From Sarcomyxa edulis (lineage: Eukaryota; Basidiomycota; Agaricomycetes; Agaricales; Mycenaceae): a stretch of DNA of 64,000 bases. The DNA lies in the NCBI GenBank assembly GCA_009761415.1, contig QUOL01000005.1, positions 124,001-188,000 on the forward strand, in the 5' to 3' direction. Shown one piece after another: positions 34,001 to 45,616 of the stretch (position 1 is its first letter; the number at the start of each line of letters is the position of its first letter). Made by a program: the position numbers and the translations under genes. The notes beneath the pieces were generated by a model. It was not told the origin of the DNA. It ran no database searches and was given only the letters and a program-made list of their open reading frames with translations.

Positions 34001-34138
34001 GAACAGCACATCAACTCCACCATCGCCTAGTCCCCAAAATGCGTTACAGAAATCGTTGGACCGGTTCTGCAAGCTGGGTGAACTCGTCCGTGCATATTTC
34101 GATAGCGAAGTCGTTGAAGACTGCCGCCTGGCAGTCAT
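31063..34138 (-). CDS. F-BAR and SH3 domain protein of the Cdc15/Imp2/Hof1 type (copy A)
   Basis: Proteins of this type bind the plasma membrane and organise the contractile ring and septum during cytokinesis. The ATG is at 34138. The F-BAR domain begins FCNAFWGLGDGGVDVLFARM, continues ELRNFWKERAAIEEEYAKRL and LAKVPLG, and runs through long helices (SLDTVRLETDKQASFHLQLA and so on) to EQMEPEKDMENFVRDYGTGN, roughly residues 20-310. A disordered linker of about 580 residues follows, rich in Pro, Gln, Ser and Asn, with poly-Pro and poly-Gln runs. The C-terminal SH3 domain has ALYDYNATIEEEFDFQAGD, GWWSGEL and FPSNFV, ending LF at 31063. Introns cluster in the F-BAR part and before the SH3 domain. 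A second, shorter paralog lies at 62934-64000 on the same strand. Confidence 0.9.
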
Positions 34139-34889
34139 TATATCAGGATGTGTAGCTGTCAGATTGGTGAGACTCGTAAGGAATAATCAAGAGAGAGTCA
34201 GGAGAATATGGGTGCTGGACTTGGAGTGCCGAATCTGATGTCGAGGAGGACAAGAAGTAATCCGAACTTCGTGTGAATCGCGTGGCACTGCAGCGGCTGA
34301 TTCGGTCAAGTCGGCGACAATCTTCATGCAACTTCATTATTCTTACTCTCAAGAAGATGATTCAAGGTACAGCCCGCTATCGAACAGTATCATTTTGACG
34401 TTGATCATCATGGGTCATTCCAAGTAACAGCTTTGTTAGCCAATGTTGCGAGTTGTACCATTCGTACCATCTGTACCATCGGAGGAGCTATATGAATGTC
34501 GTACTTGGAGGAGGTGAAACACACATTCCGAAGTTCATGAAGCCTGAGCGAGCTCGGGGTGAGAGTTGCACGATCTGTGGCTATGGGTCGGCAATAATCT
34601 AATCTTGAGAAACTCTAAGCCGGATGTTAGTGAAACGATATCCCTCAAAGCAGGGGGTCGTACACACCATATTGATACGTGTACCAGATCAGTTGTCACT
34701 AGGCGAAGAACGGACTTTGTGGATAGCGGGGGGAAATGAAGCTGAATGACGGAATGCATGGACAAAAGCAACGACTGCCATACTGTCTCAAGTATACAGC
34801 GCCTTTCATACGGGGAACCACGGTAGAAAACAAGAATGCAAGGACTGGATATAACAAATAGAAAGGACGAAGCTTCAAGAGTTTTGCGA
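34139..34889. other. Intergenic
   Basis: Promoter of the F-BAR gene on the left and 3' flank of the coatomer gene on the right. No supported gene. Confidence 0.45.
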
Positions 34890-35568
34890 CTACAGTTGCC
34901 CCATCCTTTGCTGCATCTTCTCCTTCACCGTTTGGTATGCACTCATGATAGTCTGCTCATTGATGACAATTTCCGTGGTATCTGGTCTTGGTCGACTGAC
35001 GCGTGAAGCAATAGCCGCTGCATCTGTATCCATGATGATCCTTGCATGAGTACACGACAATATGTCAGCACGACAAAACAATGAATACAAAGTCGCTGAG
35101 ACGCACCCGTCATCGATAGTCTCGTCCAGACATAGTAAAACGAGATCCAAGTTCTCAAGAACAGCTCGTCTTTCCAGCTGGTTTCGTAGAAGTAGCTGCA
35201 GCGCGTCTGTCAGGGCGTGTAGTCCAGAAGACAGCATTAGCTCGTTTTCGGTCGGTCCAGCAATGAAATATAGTATGAGGTCGAGCGAGTGTTTGTAAAC
35301 GGCCAAATGGGAGTCGTACAGAATGATGTCTCCTGAAAGCATACGCATTCAAACTGGGACTATTATATAGCAAGAATGAGTGCGAACCTCCTGATTTTTT
35401 TGTCTTCTGCCATAGTCCCTTCTCGAACGCTTTCTGCTCCTTCAAAGTGATCAGATCTTTCGGCTCGCCCTGGGGATGGCTTTTGGAACGGTAATATTTA
35501 GCGAGTACGCGGTGGCCATCGCTGTCCATGATTATGAAGGCATTGACACTGTATAAGGATAGATTCAT
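34890..35568 (-). CDS. RET3: Coatomer subunit zeta (COPI)
   Basis: Zeta-COP is a small subunit of the COPI coat that shuttles vesicles from Golgi to ER; it pairs with gamma-COP. The protein starts MNLSLYSVNAFIIMDSDGHR and continues VLAKYY, then FEKGLWQKTKKSGG, which splices to GDIILYDSHLAVYKHSLD. LILYFIAGPTENELMLSSGL and LENLDLVLLCLDETIDDG are both strongly conserved in the longin-like sigma/zeta family. The C-terminal exon reads IIMDTDAAAIASRVSRPRPD, where zeta subunits have GVILETD..AIA.RVS, and the protein ends QQRMGQL at 34890. About three introns interrupt it. The size fits the family. Confidence 0.93.
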
Positions 35569-35586
35569 CTTGGATAATGAATAAAT

Positions 35587-36890
35587 TCAGGCTTGTAAAC
35601 GGGAAGAAAGCGACTGTTCGAGCTCACTGTGGAGGACGACGTTGAAGACGTGTAACTTTCGATGGCCCAATTCGGAAACTGTTTGATCGACGGTATCTTG
35701 TGCCACTTGAAGAATTTCCCAAGAATTTCCCATCGATCCTCTCCTGAGATGTCCATCGCTCGGTTCAAACTCGTATTCTTCAGTCCACGAAAGAATACTG
35801 CAGAGATACTTGATCATCTCTTCAAGAAATTCCCCCAGGATCTTGGAAAAATTGGCCAATATGAAAAATGCGCGTTCGTGACTCCCGGAATTGGTAGGAC
35901 AATGTTCTTGATACTTCAGTACAATCTCTGGATATTTATATTAGGCCAATTTACGCCTGGTCCTGGAACTCACCCTGTTGTTGGAATAGAGGGTAAACTG
36001 GAATACGTCGAAGAAGATAGGGTAGAGCTGGTCGTAAATGATCGCGGAAACAACGAGCAGGTCAGAAATGCGATTCACGAGCTGAGAACTGTGAGTCTTT
36101 CCAATCATATGGGTTTGGAAGAGCTTCGGTGTTGACATTGTCTCTGCAGGTACATCCTTACGAGGAGGTAGCATACGACGTATACAGAATGGAAGATTTC
36201 TGAGCGTGTATAGAGTCCAGAGATTGGTCTGTACAAATGGAGGAAAGCGAATTATGTTGAGTCAGATATGTGTTGCAAAAGATACCGTATCGTGCTCACC
36301 TGTATGATAGGTCAAGTTGCCGACCAGATATCGGAATTCTGCCTCACTCGCGTCCAAGCCATTAAAGTCAACCAGACTAGCGCCGAACGTCCGGGGCAAG
36401 TCCATTATCAGGTCAGCGGTATCTTCAGCCGCTGAAAAGCGTATCCTGCACTGCATTAGCATGCAAGCTCTGTCATCCGTCACCTCAAAGTGTACATGTA
36501 TCGACCTGGGACCGGAATCTCCGACAGCTCGCAACTTCTCACACAAGAGGCTCCAACGATGTAGAAATTCAGTCTTGTCTTCCGGTCGCAAAGCGTTATC
36601 TCTAGGGTATCACGAGAAAATGTGTAGGATGGCCATGGTAAGCTCATGCATTCGATCTGTAGTCCGCCAAGCTGTAACGTTGACACTTATCCTAGGGCTA
36701 TCACATCTGTGATATGATCTGCGAATGCCTGTGATTAAATCTACACAATCGTTGTCGATCTGGTCCGAAATAGGCAAAAGGTCTTCGTTGAACAACCATA
36801 GCGTCCATGAAGGCTTCTTCTGCCGTCTTCTAATAGCCCAAGGGATATCGTCATCGTAGATCGCTCAGTGCCAGCAACATGCCATGCGCA
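35587..36890 (-). other. Cluster of minus-strand open frames, possible unrecognised gene
   Basis: Several frames could be exons of one gene: 36795-36610 (LLPISDQIDNDCVDLITGIR), 36591-36300 (SIHVHFEVTDDRACMLM and FRYLVGNLTYHT, followed by a GTGAGC donor), and 35859-35587. The 36591-36300 frame has even amino-acid usage and ends in a good donor, so it may be a real exon. I could not find consistent splicing between the parts, or any known domain. The cluster lies upstream of the coatomer zeta start on the same strand. Confidence 0.3.
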
Positions 36891-37426
36891 ACTCTGGACT
36901 GCTGCTCATCCTGCAGGTTCAGGATATTCTCGTAGGCGAAAAAGAGCAAAATCCTGACCTACACTGCCATCCCACCGTCTGTCTTCGGGATTTCTTGATG
37001 ACGCGCACAACTTCAGTGGTCTATCTCGCGGCTGGCCAATTAATGTTGAATTTAGCAAAATGTGGCTGTCCTGTTATCTCTGTGATTTAATTTCCGCCGT
37101 TCCCACAGTCCCAAGCGTTGGGCGGGAGCCATTCCTCTGGTTCTGCTCCTCCTCTTGATCGAAGGTGAATTTCCAAATATGGAAATTCCGTTCGATAGGC
37201 CCATCTAGCATTGTCTCCCAAAAGCTCAATCTACTCTTCGGCGTCACAATCGAATTCCTTTAAGATTCTGTGACACTTTCCTCCAATTTGTCCTCCCAGA
37301 ACTTCCAACTCCTTCACTGATCTATAAATCTCCACGTCTAACCATCTTCTAACCTTCCACTCTCCGCGTGTCTGACACTACGCCTATCCACCGTCCATTC
37401 TACTTTCTACATTATCACCGCCAACA
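36891..37426. other. Intergenic / promoter of the zinc-finger gene
   Basis: The right half is pyrimidine-rich before the ATG at 37427, as in many basidiomycete promoters. No gene is seen. Confidence 0.45.
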
Positions 37427-38516
37427 ATGTCACTCACTGAACATCTTGTCGATCTACTCGTCGCCCCATTGATCTCAGGCGACCTGTTCGCTTTCAGAAA
37501 TGAAGACTACGAAATAGCACTCAGCCTCCTGTCCGTACTTTTGTCTGTAGTAACAAAAACTGTTGTACTCACATTCATCTTCCAGGAGAAATTGCTCAGA
37601 CTCCGAGGACGTGCATGCACAAATGGAAGTCCCCATTCTTTCCGAGTCGGAAGAGGACAGGAGAAGCGTATCGCTGCCACCGTTCGTCTGATTTTTTGTA
37701 TTATCATTACCCTCTGCTGGGCTCACCTCCAATGTCAGACCTTCTCCTGCCACGAGCGCATACTCATCTTCGCGATCCCCAAGTCTCATCGAAGACTGTT
37801 CGGATCCGTCAACCCCGTCAGACGATGGCATGGATTCAGGTCTTCCTCGACTCGCAGAGGAGGAGACAATCAAAATCACGTTCGTACACCTCCCAAACTC
37901 GTGCCTCACATTGTTGTACTTACACTATATCCCAGTGATATCCTGCCACACTCCGAAGGACCGCCTTCAGAATGTCGGTCAGTCGAGGTCGAAAGTGAAG
38001 CAAGTGGCGCAAATACGCGATCGTACGTTCTATTTCACTGACCTTATTCTTTTCATGTTGCTAACAAATCCTCGACGACGGCCTAGTACCTCCAGGACCA
38101 GAAACAAACGCACTTCCGCTCGCAAGCACCCGTACGCGCGCAAATCAACCCCCACAGATGCTGGTAGCCATCAGGCCGGACCTTCCCAGAGTCTTCCCCG
38201 ATCATCAGACTTCAGATCACAAGACTTGTCTAATTGCGAGGTATGCCTCGGATTTCAACAGGGCGAAGCGCCCGAAGGGAAAAAGATCAAGCTGCACTTC
38301 AAGAAGTGTCATTACTTCATTGACGCGGAGAGAAAACCATCAGTACGGTGCACGTGGCCTGGGTGCGATGAGCCGATGCTACTGGAGTCGATAGGGAAGC
38401 ATTATCGTAGCGTGCACAGGGAGGCGATGAAGAAGCAGTGCGATCGCTGTTCAGCGACCTTCTCAGAAACCTATTCTCTCAACAGACATCGCAAAAACAA
38501 CTGCCCTGGTATTTGA
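37427..38516 (+). CDS. C2H2-type zinc-finger protein
   Basis: Probably a nuclear DNA-binding protein. The start reads MSLTEHLVDLLVAPLISGDL. After a short intron, an acidic serine-rich segment follows (NCSDSEDVHAQME and ILSESEEDRRS), then another intron (donor GTCTGA) and a Ser/Pro/Asp-rich segment. The last exon begins near 38088 with a basic, Arg/Lys-rich stretch (TRNKRTSARKHPYARK). It contains a degenerate Cys/His unit (CEVCLGF to CH) and CTWPGCDEPMLLESIGKHYR with a C..C..H..H pattern. The final finger, CDRCSATFSETYSLNRHR, ends in Cys in place of the last His. The stop is at 38514-38516. Junctions in the middle are inferred from frame and splice signals and are less sure than the finger exon. 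Confidence 0.65.
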
Positions 38517-40200
38517 AGCAAACGAACATCCAGGAAATCTGTACACATTTGTGAGTAACATGATCCTCATCTCTTACCGACCATAAAGATCTGAATATAA
38601 ACTCTTCTACCAGTAGAATCAGAAAATATCACTGTATCAGTACCGATCACGCCCTTCTTCTTTATTGCGGGCCACTCAGCAAGCTTTATAATTTTTACAT
38701 GTACACAACTCTTTGCCATACCGTATCACAATTGTTTCCCGGTCGATCATACTACAGACGTTGGTTCCTTACCTTAAGGCTATTCGAGAACTTCGAGCGC
38801 GACTTTCAACTTTCGGGCCTATTTGCTTTTGCTTGCCAACGCCCGGGTCACGTTGCAAAACTTCTTCTCTTTGAACTTTGTTTCAACTATACTTATGGTC
38901 CATATCGCTCCGGGCGGAGAATGCATGTAAGTACTTCTGACTCTGAAGACGTGTCAACGCCCGCATTTGACAATCCTGATGCCTTGATGAGTCCTCTGAA
39001 CCCTACTGACAATATGTGGAAACAGTACTTCTTCTGATGCCACCTAGATGCCACTGAAAGCTCAGACGACAGGGCGCCACCCCCTGGCCTCGTAGCATCC
39101 CAATGGATACAAGCTGACGAAAAAACCGGACAGAAAAGGCGAACATCTTCAAAGAATGTGTACGTCGTTCGTCAGGTTGTACTCTTCCGGCCTCAGTGAA
39201 TATCTTATTACATCACTTTTGTCTACAGACTCGCAATAATGCGATCAGTCTGTCTACATAAAGGACTCAGCACACGTACACCGAAGCATAGTTGGAAGAA
39301 ACCGTCGCTGATTCGTCGGCCGTCGTTGTCCGGAATGCCACTATCTTCGTCACCTAACAACAGCATCTCTGGAGCTCCGATACGCATATAAAAGGTCAAT
39401 CAACATCGTCGTCTTGAGTGATGACCCAAATGCTGTACTTGCAACTTCAGCCAGTATCATCAGGTCAATCGTGATCCCAACTCGAACCTACGTTCTGCTC
39501 GGTGTGTTCGGTTTTATCTGTGGTCGTGTTTATATTCCAGCTCTGCTCATAAGAAATAGCAGCTACACGTACGCAGCAAACTACGCAAGGCTGGTTTTTT
39601 GGCCGTTCACTGCAACTTTTCTCAAACCGGTAGCCGCCCAAGAATATATAGCTAAGGCACGTCATCACGTGTCGGAAGTATTTTAGGTCCGTTGGAAGTC
39701 CGTTTAGAAGACCGTTGTCCTCTCAACAACAGCTAGCCCGCCCCAATCAAAATCGTCGACGCCATACGACAGCACTTACGCAGGAGTCGGATAAATGGGA
39801 AGCAACATCCCACCGGCCTATAATAATGCTGCTTCACACTCCAATGATGCCCTTGTTCGTCCTGCGGCCACCTTTTCTTTTCTTTCGTTCTTCGCACTTG
39901 GTTTTTCACAATCACTCTACGCTCTTTGATCGACCGCTCGTTTGTGGATTCGAAAGTGGAAGGCTGGACCTATTGCCCCGTCCTTTGCTGGCGAATCAGA
40001 CCCGTTTGCTCCGATCCGTCAAGAGTCCTGTGTACCCGACTAAACATCAGCATCCTTCTATATCTTCTTCTATCGCGCTGGAATCGCAGTTTATTCGACG
40101 CTCGCGTCACTGACACCTCTCAACTGAGCCTTGACCGATTCGGTCTCTTCCATCTATCGTCGTTCTATAAGTACTGCGCAAGATTTCGGAGGTGGTGCCA
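38517..40200. other. Long stretch without a supported gene
   Basis: Small plus-strand frames at 38932-39040 and 39055-39160 have an acidic, Ser-rich composition and a SDSEDV motif like exon 2 of the upstream zinc-finger gene. They may be a decayed copy. A TATAAAA lies at 39387-39393, but no convincing gene follows it before the membrane protein at 40201. Confidence 0.35.
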
Positions 40201-41636
40201 ATGCCATCCAGTGTACACATTCAGAACTGGAATCTCTCCGTTATTATACTCATTCTCTCATTTTTCTGCGTGGTACGAGCATCTCCGGTCCCTACGACCT
40301 CCGCATGGGTTCAGACTCCCGGTCTCTACATCCTCGCTCCTTTCCAACTTCACATCCTCCCTCGAACAAGAGTCACGTTGAACAATGTGACAGGAACCTT
40401 ACAGGTGTTCAATCCCACCACTGAACAGCCCATAGCCCAGGGTTCAGCCTCAGATGGCAGCGGCAGCACATCAGACGCTGATTCATCGTTCACTGCCCCA
40501 GCCCTTCTCTGGATTGGTTTTTGCTTCGTCGTAGGCGTTCCAATGGCGTTCGCTGGTATTCGTGGATGGAGGTTGACAACGGGAGTGGGAATTGGGTTGG
40601 CCACATCTGTATGCGGTACGTGCAGTCACATCTCTCCGCGTCGTTGTTCTCATCGGAATTCTCGATGACCCGAATAGCCTGGGCGGCCTTCATCAATACC
40701 GTATCATCGGACGGTCTTCCAGATATTGTTTTGACTATCATTGCGCTCGCCTTCTTTTCCTTCGGATTCATTCTAGGCCTCTTTGAGATAGGTCGAATAG
40801 GTGGAATCATTCTCCTCGGTGTAACCGGAGGACTGGCTTTCGGAATCAGGATCGTGCTTCTCAGAGACGGATTGTTGTTCCAAGGGAACATGGGTGGTGG
40901 CAACGATACCGTACTAGATGGGAATTCGGGGCTTTTTGCTGCGAATTGGGCAATTGTCGCGGTGCTGGGAGCTGTGGGTGGTTTGTTTTTGATTTGGCGT
41001 CAGAGGATAAGCATAGTAAGAATTCTTGTCTCGGTAATTTGCGAACCCGTATTTCGACTCACAACGTTTATTTTTCCCGTATAGCTCGTTTCGTCCGCTT
41101 CTGTTGGAACCTTTTTGTCCTTCTTAGCTATCGACTTAATCATAAATAAACAGATAGGTGAGTCCTGGCTGTAAGTGATGCTATGTTGACTGCAAAAATC
41201 GAACACCTCCTTCCCAGGCCTAAGCCGCGGACTGCGTTTCTTATTTGATCGAAACTCGAGTCACCTAGCCGTAAGTCAATTTGGAGATTGTCATGAATCA
41301 AGATCGACCGACTTAATGGACCGTATTCGACGCAGGATATCCTGACAGCAGGGTACTCCCCGCCAGTATCAACTAAGATCCTCGTCGGTACTTCCTTAGC
41401 CCTCATGTACGTACGCCTGATTGCATGAAACAAATTCTCCGCCATTAAATGTTTCTCGCCTCCTTCATAGCCCAGTCCTGGCTTACGCCCAGCATCGCGT
41501 CTTCTCTCATCCATTCTCGCGTAAGCCAGACACTGGCACTGACTTGAATTCGCTCAACCTAGATCCCTCCTATAGAAAGGAGGGTCTTACCGGATCTGGT
41601 GCTAGTTTTGTGGCCAGCAGTCGTTTTAGTCTGTGA
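40201..41636 (+). CDS. TMEM198/DUF4203-type multi-pass membrane protein
   Basis: The ATG at 40201 opens a signal-anchor or signal peptide (LSVIILILSFFCVVRA) and an extracytoplasmic segment with an NVTG glycosylation site. Then come alternating hydrophobic helices: LLWIGFCFVVGVPMAFAGIR, DIVLTIIALAFFSFGFILGL, IGGIILLGVTGGLAFGIR, NWAIVAVLGAVGGLFLIWR and SASVGTFLSFLAIDLIIN. That array of glycine-rich spans is the DUF4203 pattern. The C-terminal exons read LSRGLRFLFDRNSSHLA and DILTAGYSPPVSTKILVGTS, ending in a polar tail (ASFVASSRFSL). Five or so short introns interrupt it, for example 40617-40676. The function of fungal members is unknown; human TMEM198 has been linked to Wnt receptor phosphorylation, which need not apply here. 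Confidence 0.75.
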
Positions 41637-42135
41637 CACAATCAAAGCGATGCAGACATCAACATAGGTATATCTCTCAACCTATCCTCAAGATGACAGC
41701 TCTTATCAGAGGTAGTGATGGGGGAAAGAGGAGAGGAACGATAGACGGCGTCAATGGCGAGATTCCATCCGGTGTTTTGATTCGGTTGGGACCATCTGTG
41801 TCAGCCCATAGCTCGACGATATCAGAATGGGATATTGTCTGCATGATCTGAAAGCATGATCATTGACATCTAATGACGACATGTAAGATTTGGGCGTACA
41901 GCGAGCAAATGATCTGCTCAATCAAAATTTGGAACGTGACCTTGACGCGACCTTCTAAACGCGCGATCGCGTGAGATCTAGTCAACAGACGCGTAGCGCT
42001 CAAGCCCTCTGAGTTTCTCGTGCTTTTCTCGTGCTTGCATTCCTTCATCCAGTGCAGTGGGAAAATAGAACGAGACTAAATTATATCCAGGATCGACAGA
42101 TTAAACACTAATTTTTCCATACCGAGACATACTCT
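41637..42135. other. Intergenic between convergent genes
   Basis: It holds the 3' flanks of the membrane protein (+) and metallophosphoesterase (-) genes. Nothing else is seen. Confidence 0.45.
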
Positions 42136-45075
42136 TCAATTCCAAGCTTGTTGCGCATATAGACCCAAAGCCGCATTGGAGAGGATGGGACTATAACTCT
42201 GAACATCAGAGGTGGTGTATGTCGTATCCGTCTGTACACTGTTGAGTATCTCCAAAAGCTGTGATTCGATGAAATCCACGAAGACCAAATCGATCGGGTC
42301 GTCGTCCGCCACTGCTGGGGCAACAGAGCCGATGAAGTCCGGGACGTCGAAAAACGCGAGAGGCGCGTGCGGTGTATCGTCACCTATGCCTGGGCACGAC
42401 TTTCGATAGAATTAACGCGTTAGAATGATGTACAGAGGGCAAAAGAGCACAACTCACATCATGGGTGACATATCCAATGGTCTGGTTAGCAGCTGCACGC
42501 CTGGCGTGTCCGTCTCTGGCATTCATCTCTCTCAACCATTCCGTGTACCTCTTGTCAACAGAGCCGAGCCCATATAGCTCCTTTTCCCTTGCCTCAAGAG
42601 CTTCCAAGTTACGACGCTCTTGGGCTCCTTGATTATTCAGTGCGGGCAACACTTTGGCTGCGACAGATGCGGTCACATTCGGAATGAAGAGGAAGGCATC
42701 AGAGAAAGGTGAAGCGGTGAGCTCATCGTTCTTCGTGAAAGCACCAGAGTAGATGTCGAATCTTTGTGATCCCGAGTTTGTAATCATCAAATTTGGGATG
42801 GATGCGCGAGTGTTGTTGATGGCGAGAGCTACGGGGACAGCCTGTATGGATCGATATTCCAGATAAATAGAACAAAGATGTTTAGTTGAAAAAAAGACTT
42901 ACGTTCTCAATGAAGAGGGACAGTAGCGAATCATTCGAAGGGTAAGGGGCTCTGTGAAAGCGAGGTCAATTCGAACGATATGAATGATACCAGGCAGGTT
43001 GTACGAACTGGGTGATAGTGAAATCATGCGGCGCAGTGCCGAACTGGAAGCTCAAATCGAATTTTTGTGCCAATTTCAATAAGCCTGAGCTAATTTCTTT
43101 GCCGGTAGCTGTATCGAAGTTTTGCCTTTGGGTGTGATACTATCGTGGCAGAAAGAAGAGAAAAATCAGTTCCTGAGAAATGAATGAGAGAACGGTATGT
43201 GAACCTCGAAGGTGACACGGTTAGGATCGAGATAGCGGCGAGTGAAAGTGATGTTCTTAGTGCTGCCCTTCTTGTCCAGCTTGGCGGCTATAGGATCAAG
43301 TCAATCCTACGGTCGTACGTGAGATCTCGATGAACATACTGAGCCATCCTAATAAAACCATGTGAGTGGTTTTGGTAAAGGATGCTACGAGACGAGCTCA
43401 CCAACAGTTTCCATATATCTCCCACTTTCCAGAGACATAGAGCGACCATCGAGCTGGACTGTGGGCACCATCAATGACTTGATGATCATGCCCATCGAAT
43501 CGATGACTTACTGCAATCCCGGATGTGTGTGTGTCCTTAGTACAATAAAATTTAGGCTCATGTCCCGTGAGGAAGACAAATCACTCACCACCGAGAATCA
43601 TGATGGGTGTGGTAGCATGAACAGCACGAATAGCATCGAACACCAAAGGCCCTACCGACAAAACAGAGATGATCAGAATTGCTGGACCGTGATACCGAAG
43701 TTCACGAGAGCCTACAGTCATCTCTTGAAACGGGCATATGTCTAACCGAAAGAGGAATAAGGGGACCGTTAGTATGAGCACTGAATAGCAATTTGATTCC
43801 CTGACCCAGCGAGGATGAAAATATCGGGTTCATCCTTGATAGCTTCCACGAACTAAGTCTGGATCAATGACAATGCAGGCTGATGACAGATCGTACAAAA
43901 CGTACCCATGCTTCTTTCACCATGTCCTCCACTTTTTGGACAGTAGTGTTGACATCGTTACCCGTAAAATCAAAAAGTACACCAAGCGATGTCACCGACC
44001 GACCCCTGTGAGGACAGGTGAGACATACCGGACGAATACAGACGGTGGCACTTACTTGCGCGTCTTGAATTTTGCGTATCGACCTAAGGAACCGAGTGTC
44101 AAACTCCAGGTTGGGGTTGAAGAAATGAACGTAAGTATACGTACTTCCAACAGGGACACTGACAGAATTGTTGTGTGCGTCTGCGACAGTGATGTTGACA
44201 TTCGACGAGAGATAGCGACCCTTGAATCGAGGAGCAAAGTTTTTATGCCTAAAATAAGAACAATGATGAGACAGTTAGTACCGCTAATGGTATCGAGACC
44301 CACATGTCGAGAGTGTTCGCGTATATGTATAGTTCATGGCTGTATGAATGTAAGCATTTCTTCTGTCCCGCATGGCAGTGACAGTGTCAAATCTGTCAAG
44401 AAGGAGAACGTACTTTCCGATGGCTAGAAGATCATAAGGCAGCTGCTGGAAGAATTTATTGGACTGTTATAAGAATAGGCACATGAGAGGCTGAATTTTT
44501 ATACGGATTCGAAGGGAGTAGATATGCAATACCTCATGTGCGTCCACACCCCCAGCAGGGAATCCATCGGACAAGCCGGTACCTATGCGAATGAGTGCGA
44601 GACTTCAAGGAGAATGATACAGACTTACCATCGTGTAAATCTCCAGAGTCTATCAGTAAGAGATCAACATCGCGCTCCTGAATGGGCATATCAATTCTGC
44701 GCGTCAAGATGCTGGCTCGAGAAGACCTACCTCCGCCAATTGTTTCATATGTGCGACGAACGACGCAAAGTCACCAAAGTCGCCACTACATTTTCACCAT
44801 CAACGTCCATTCCACTAGGTTCTCCGCCTCTATCTCACTCACCTATAATTCGGCTCGGGGAAAGAGGTTTTCTGGTGACCAAGCAGCCACCCATGGCTGT
44901 CAGTGGTATGGATGATGTTGATATCGCCCCATTCCAAAGGACGGCTAGGAGGAGTCAAATGTGCAGACGGAATAGCTCTCCTGGTATGAACGTGATCCTG
45001 TTCATGATCATGGGCATCCGGGCAGGCATAGACGATGGTCGTCAACACGAAGATCAGCGCGAAGATGGACTTCAT
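42136..45075 (-). CDS. Secreted metallophosphoesterase / 5'-nucleotidase-like protein
   Basis: Calcineurin-like phosphoesterases of this branch hydrolyse phosphate esters with two metal ions. A signal peptide opens the protein ([20 protein letters not shown]). Metal motif I reads [16 protein letters not shown]. Later exons carry the downstream motifs: a [12 protein letters not shown] segment near 44660, GNHE near 44430, and GGHTHIRDC formed across an intron near 43590-43530. The first and last of these are Asp/His ligands of the metal site. The C-terminal domain includes [18 protein letters not shown] and [14 protein letters not shown]. The last exon ends [11 protein letters not shown] with TGA at 42136-42138. 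More than ten introns are present. Length is about 600 residues. The family includes fungal extracellular nucleotidases, but the exact substrate is unknown. Confidence 0.85.
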
Positions 45076-45616
45076 GATTGCGGGGGAACAGCACCTCCAT
45101 CGAGGCCCTATATATACTCTGTGCGCCGTTGATGAATTGATCTCGGACATGAAAGCACATGGCTTGAATCCGTTCGTTTGGCTTCCGTACCCTGATAAGC
45201 AAATTCGAACGTGTGCCATTGTATGTGGTCGAACAGGGTCGTACGATGCATACAGTCATAATAATGATCTTGGGATCTGTAGGCTTGTGCCCAGCGCATT
45301 TGGAAGTGACTCGGAGAGATAGCCCAAGGCCTGAGTATCAGATCAAGAGGAAAAATAGATCTGGCCGTCGGCGTATTACACCCTCGTACACCTCCCTGGC
45401 TAGAAAATCAAATTCAGTGATCTTACGCGTCATATCATGTACCCTCTCTCGTACCGGAATGCCTGAAGCGAATAACATGGCGAATAGTGAAATTTTTGAC
45501 GGAAGGAAACAAAAGTTGAGAGAGCCAAGTTGGGACTTTTCTTCAGGTCTTCACAAACACCACTCAACGTCCCTGCGAGGAATGCCAGTACTACTGACTC
45601 TTGATCAGTTCATAGC
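45076..45616. other. Intergenic between divergent genes
   Basis: It holds the promoters of the phosphoesterase (-) and methyltransferase (+) genes. Small ORFs here have no domain. Confidence 0.45.

Noticed and set aside
36262..36591. Calling a complete gene from the minus-strand frame at 36262-36591
   Set aside because: The frame looks like a possible exon, but neither upstream nor downstream exons could be joined consistently, so it was kept only as a low-confidence cluster.
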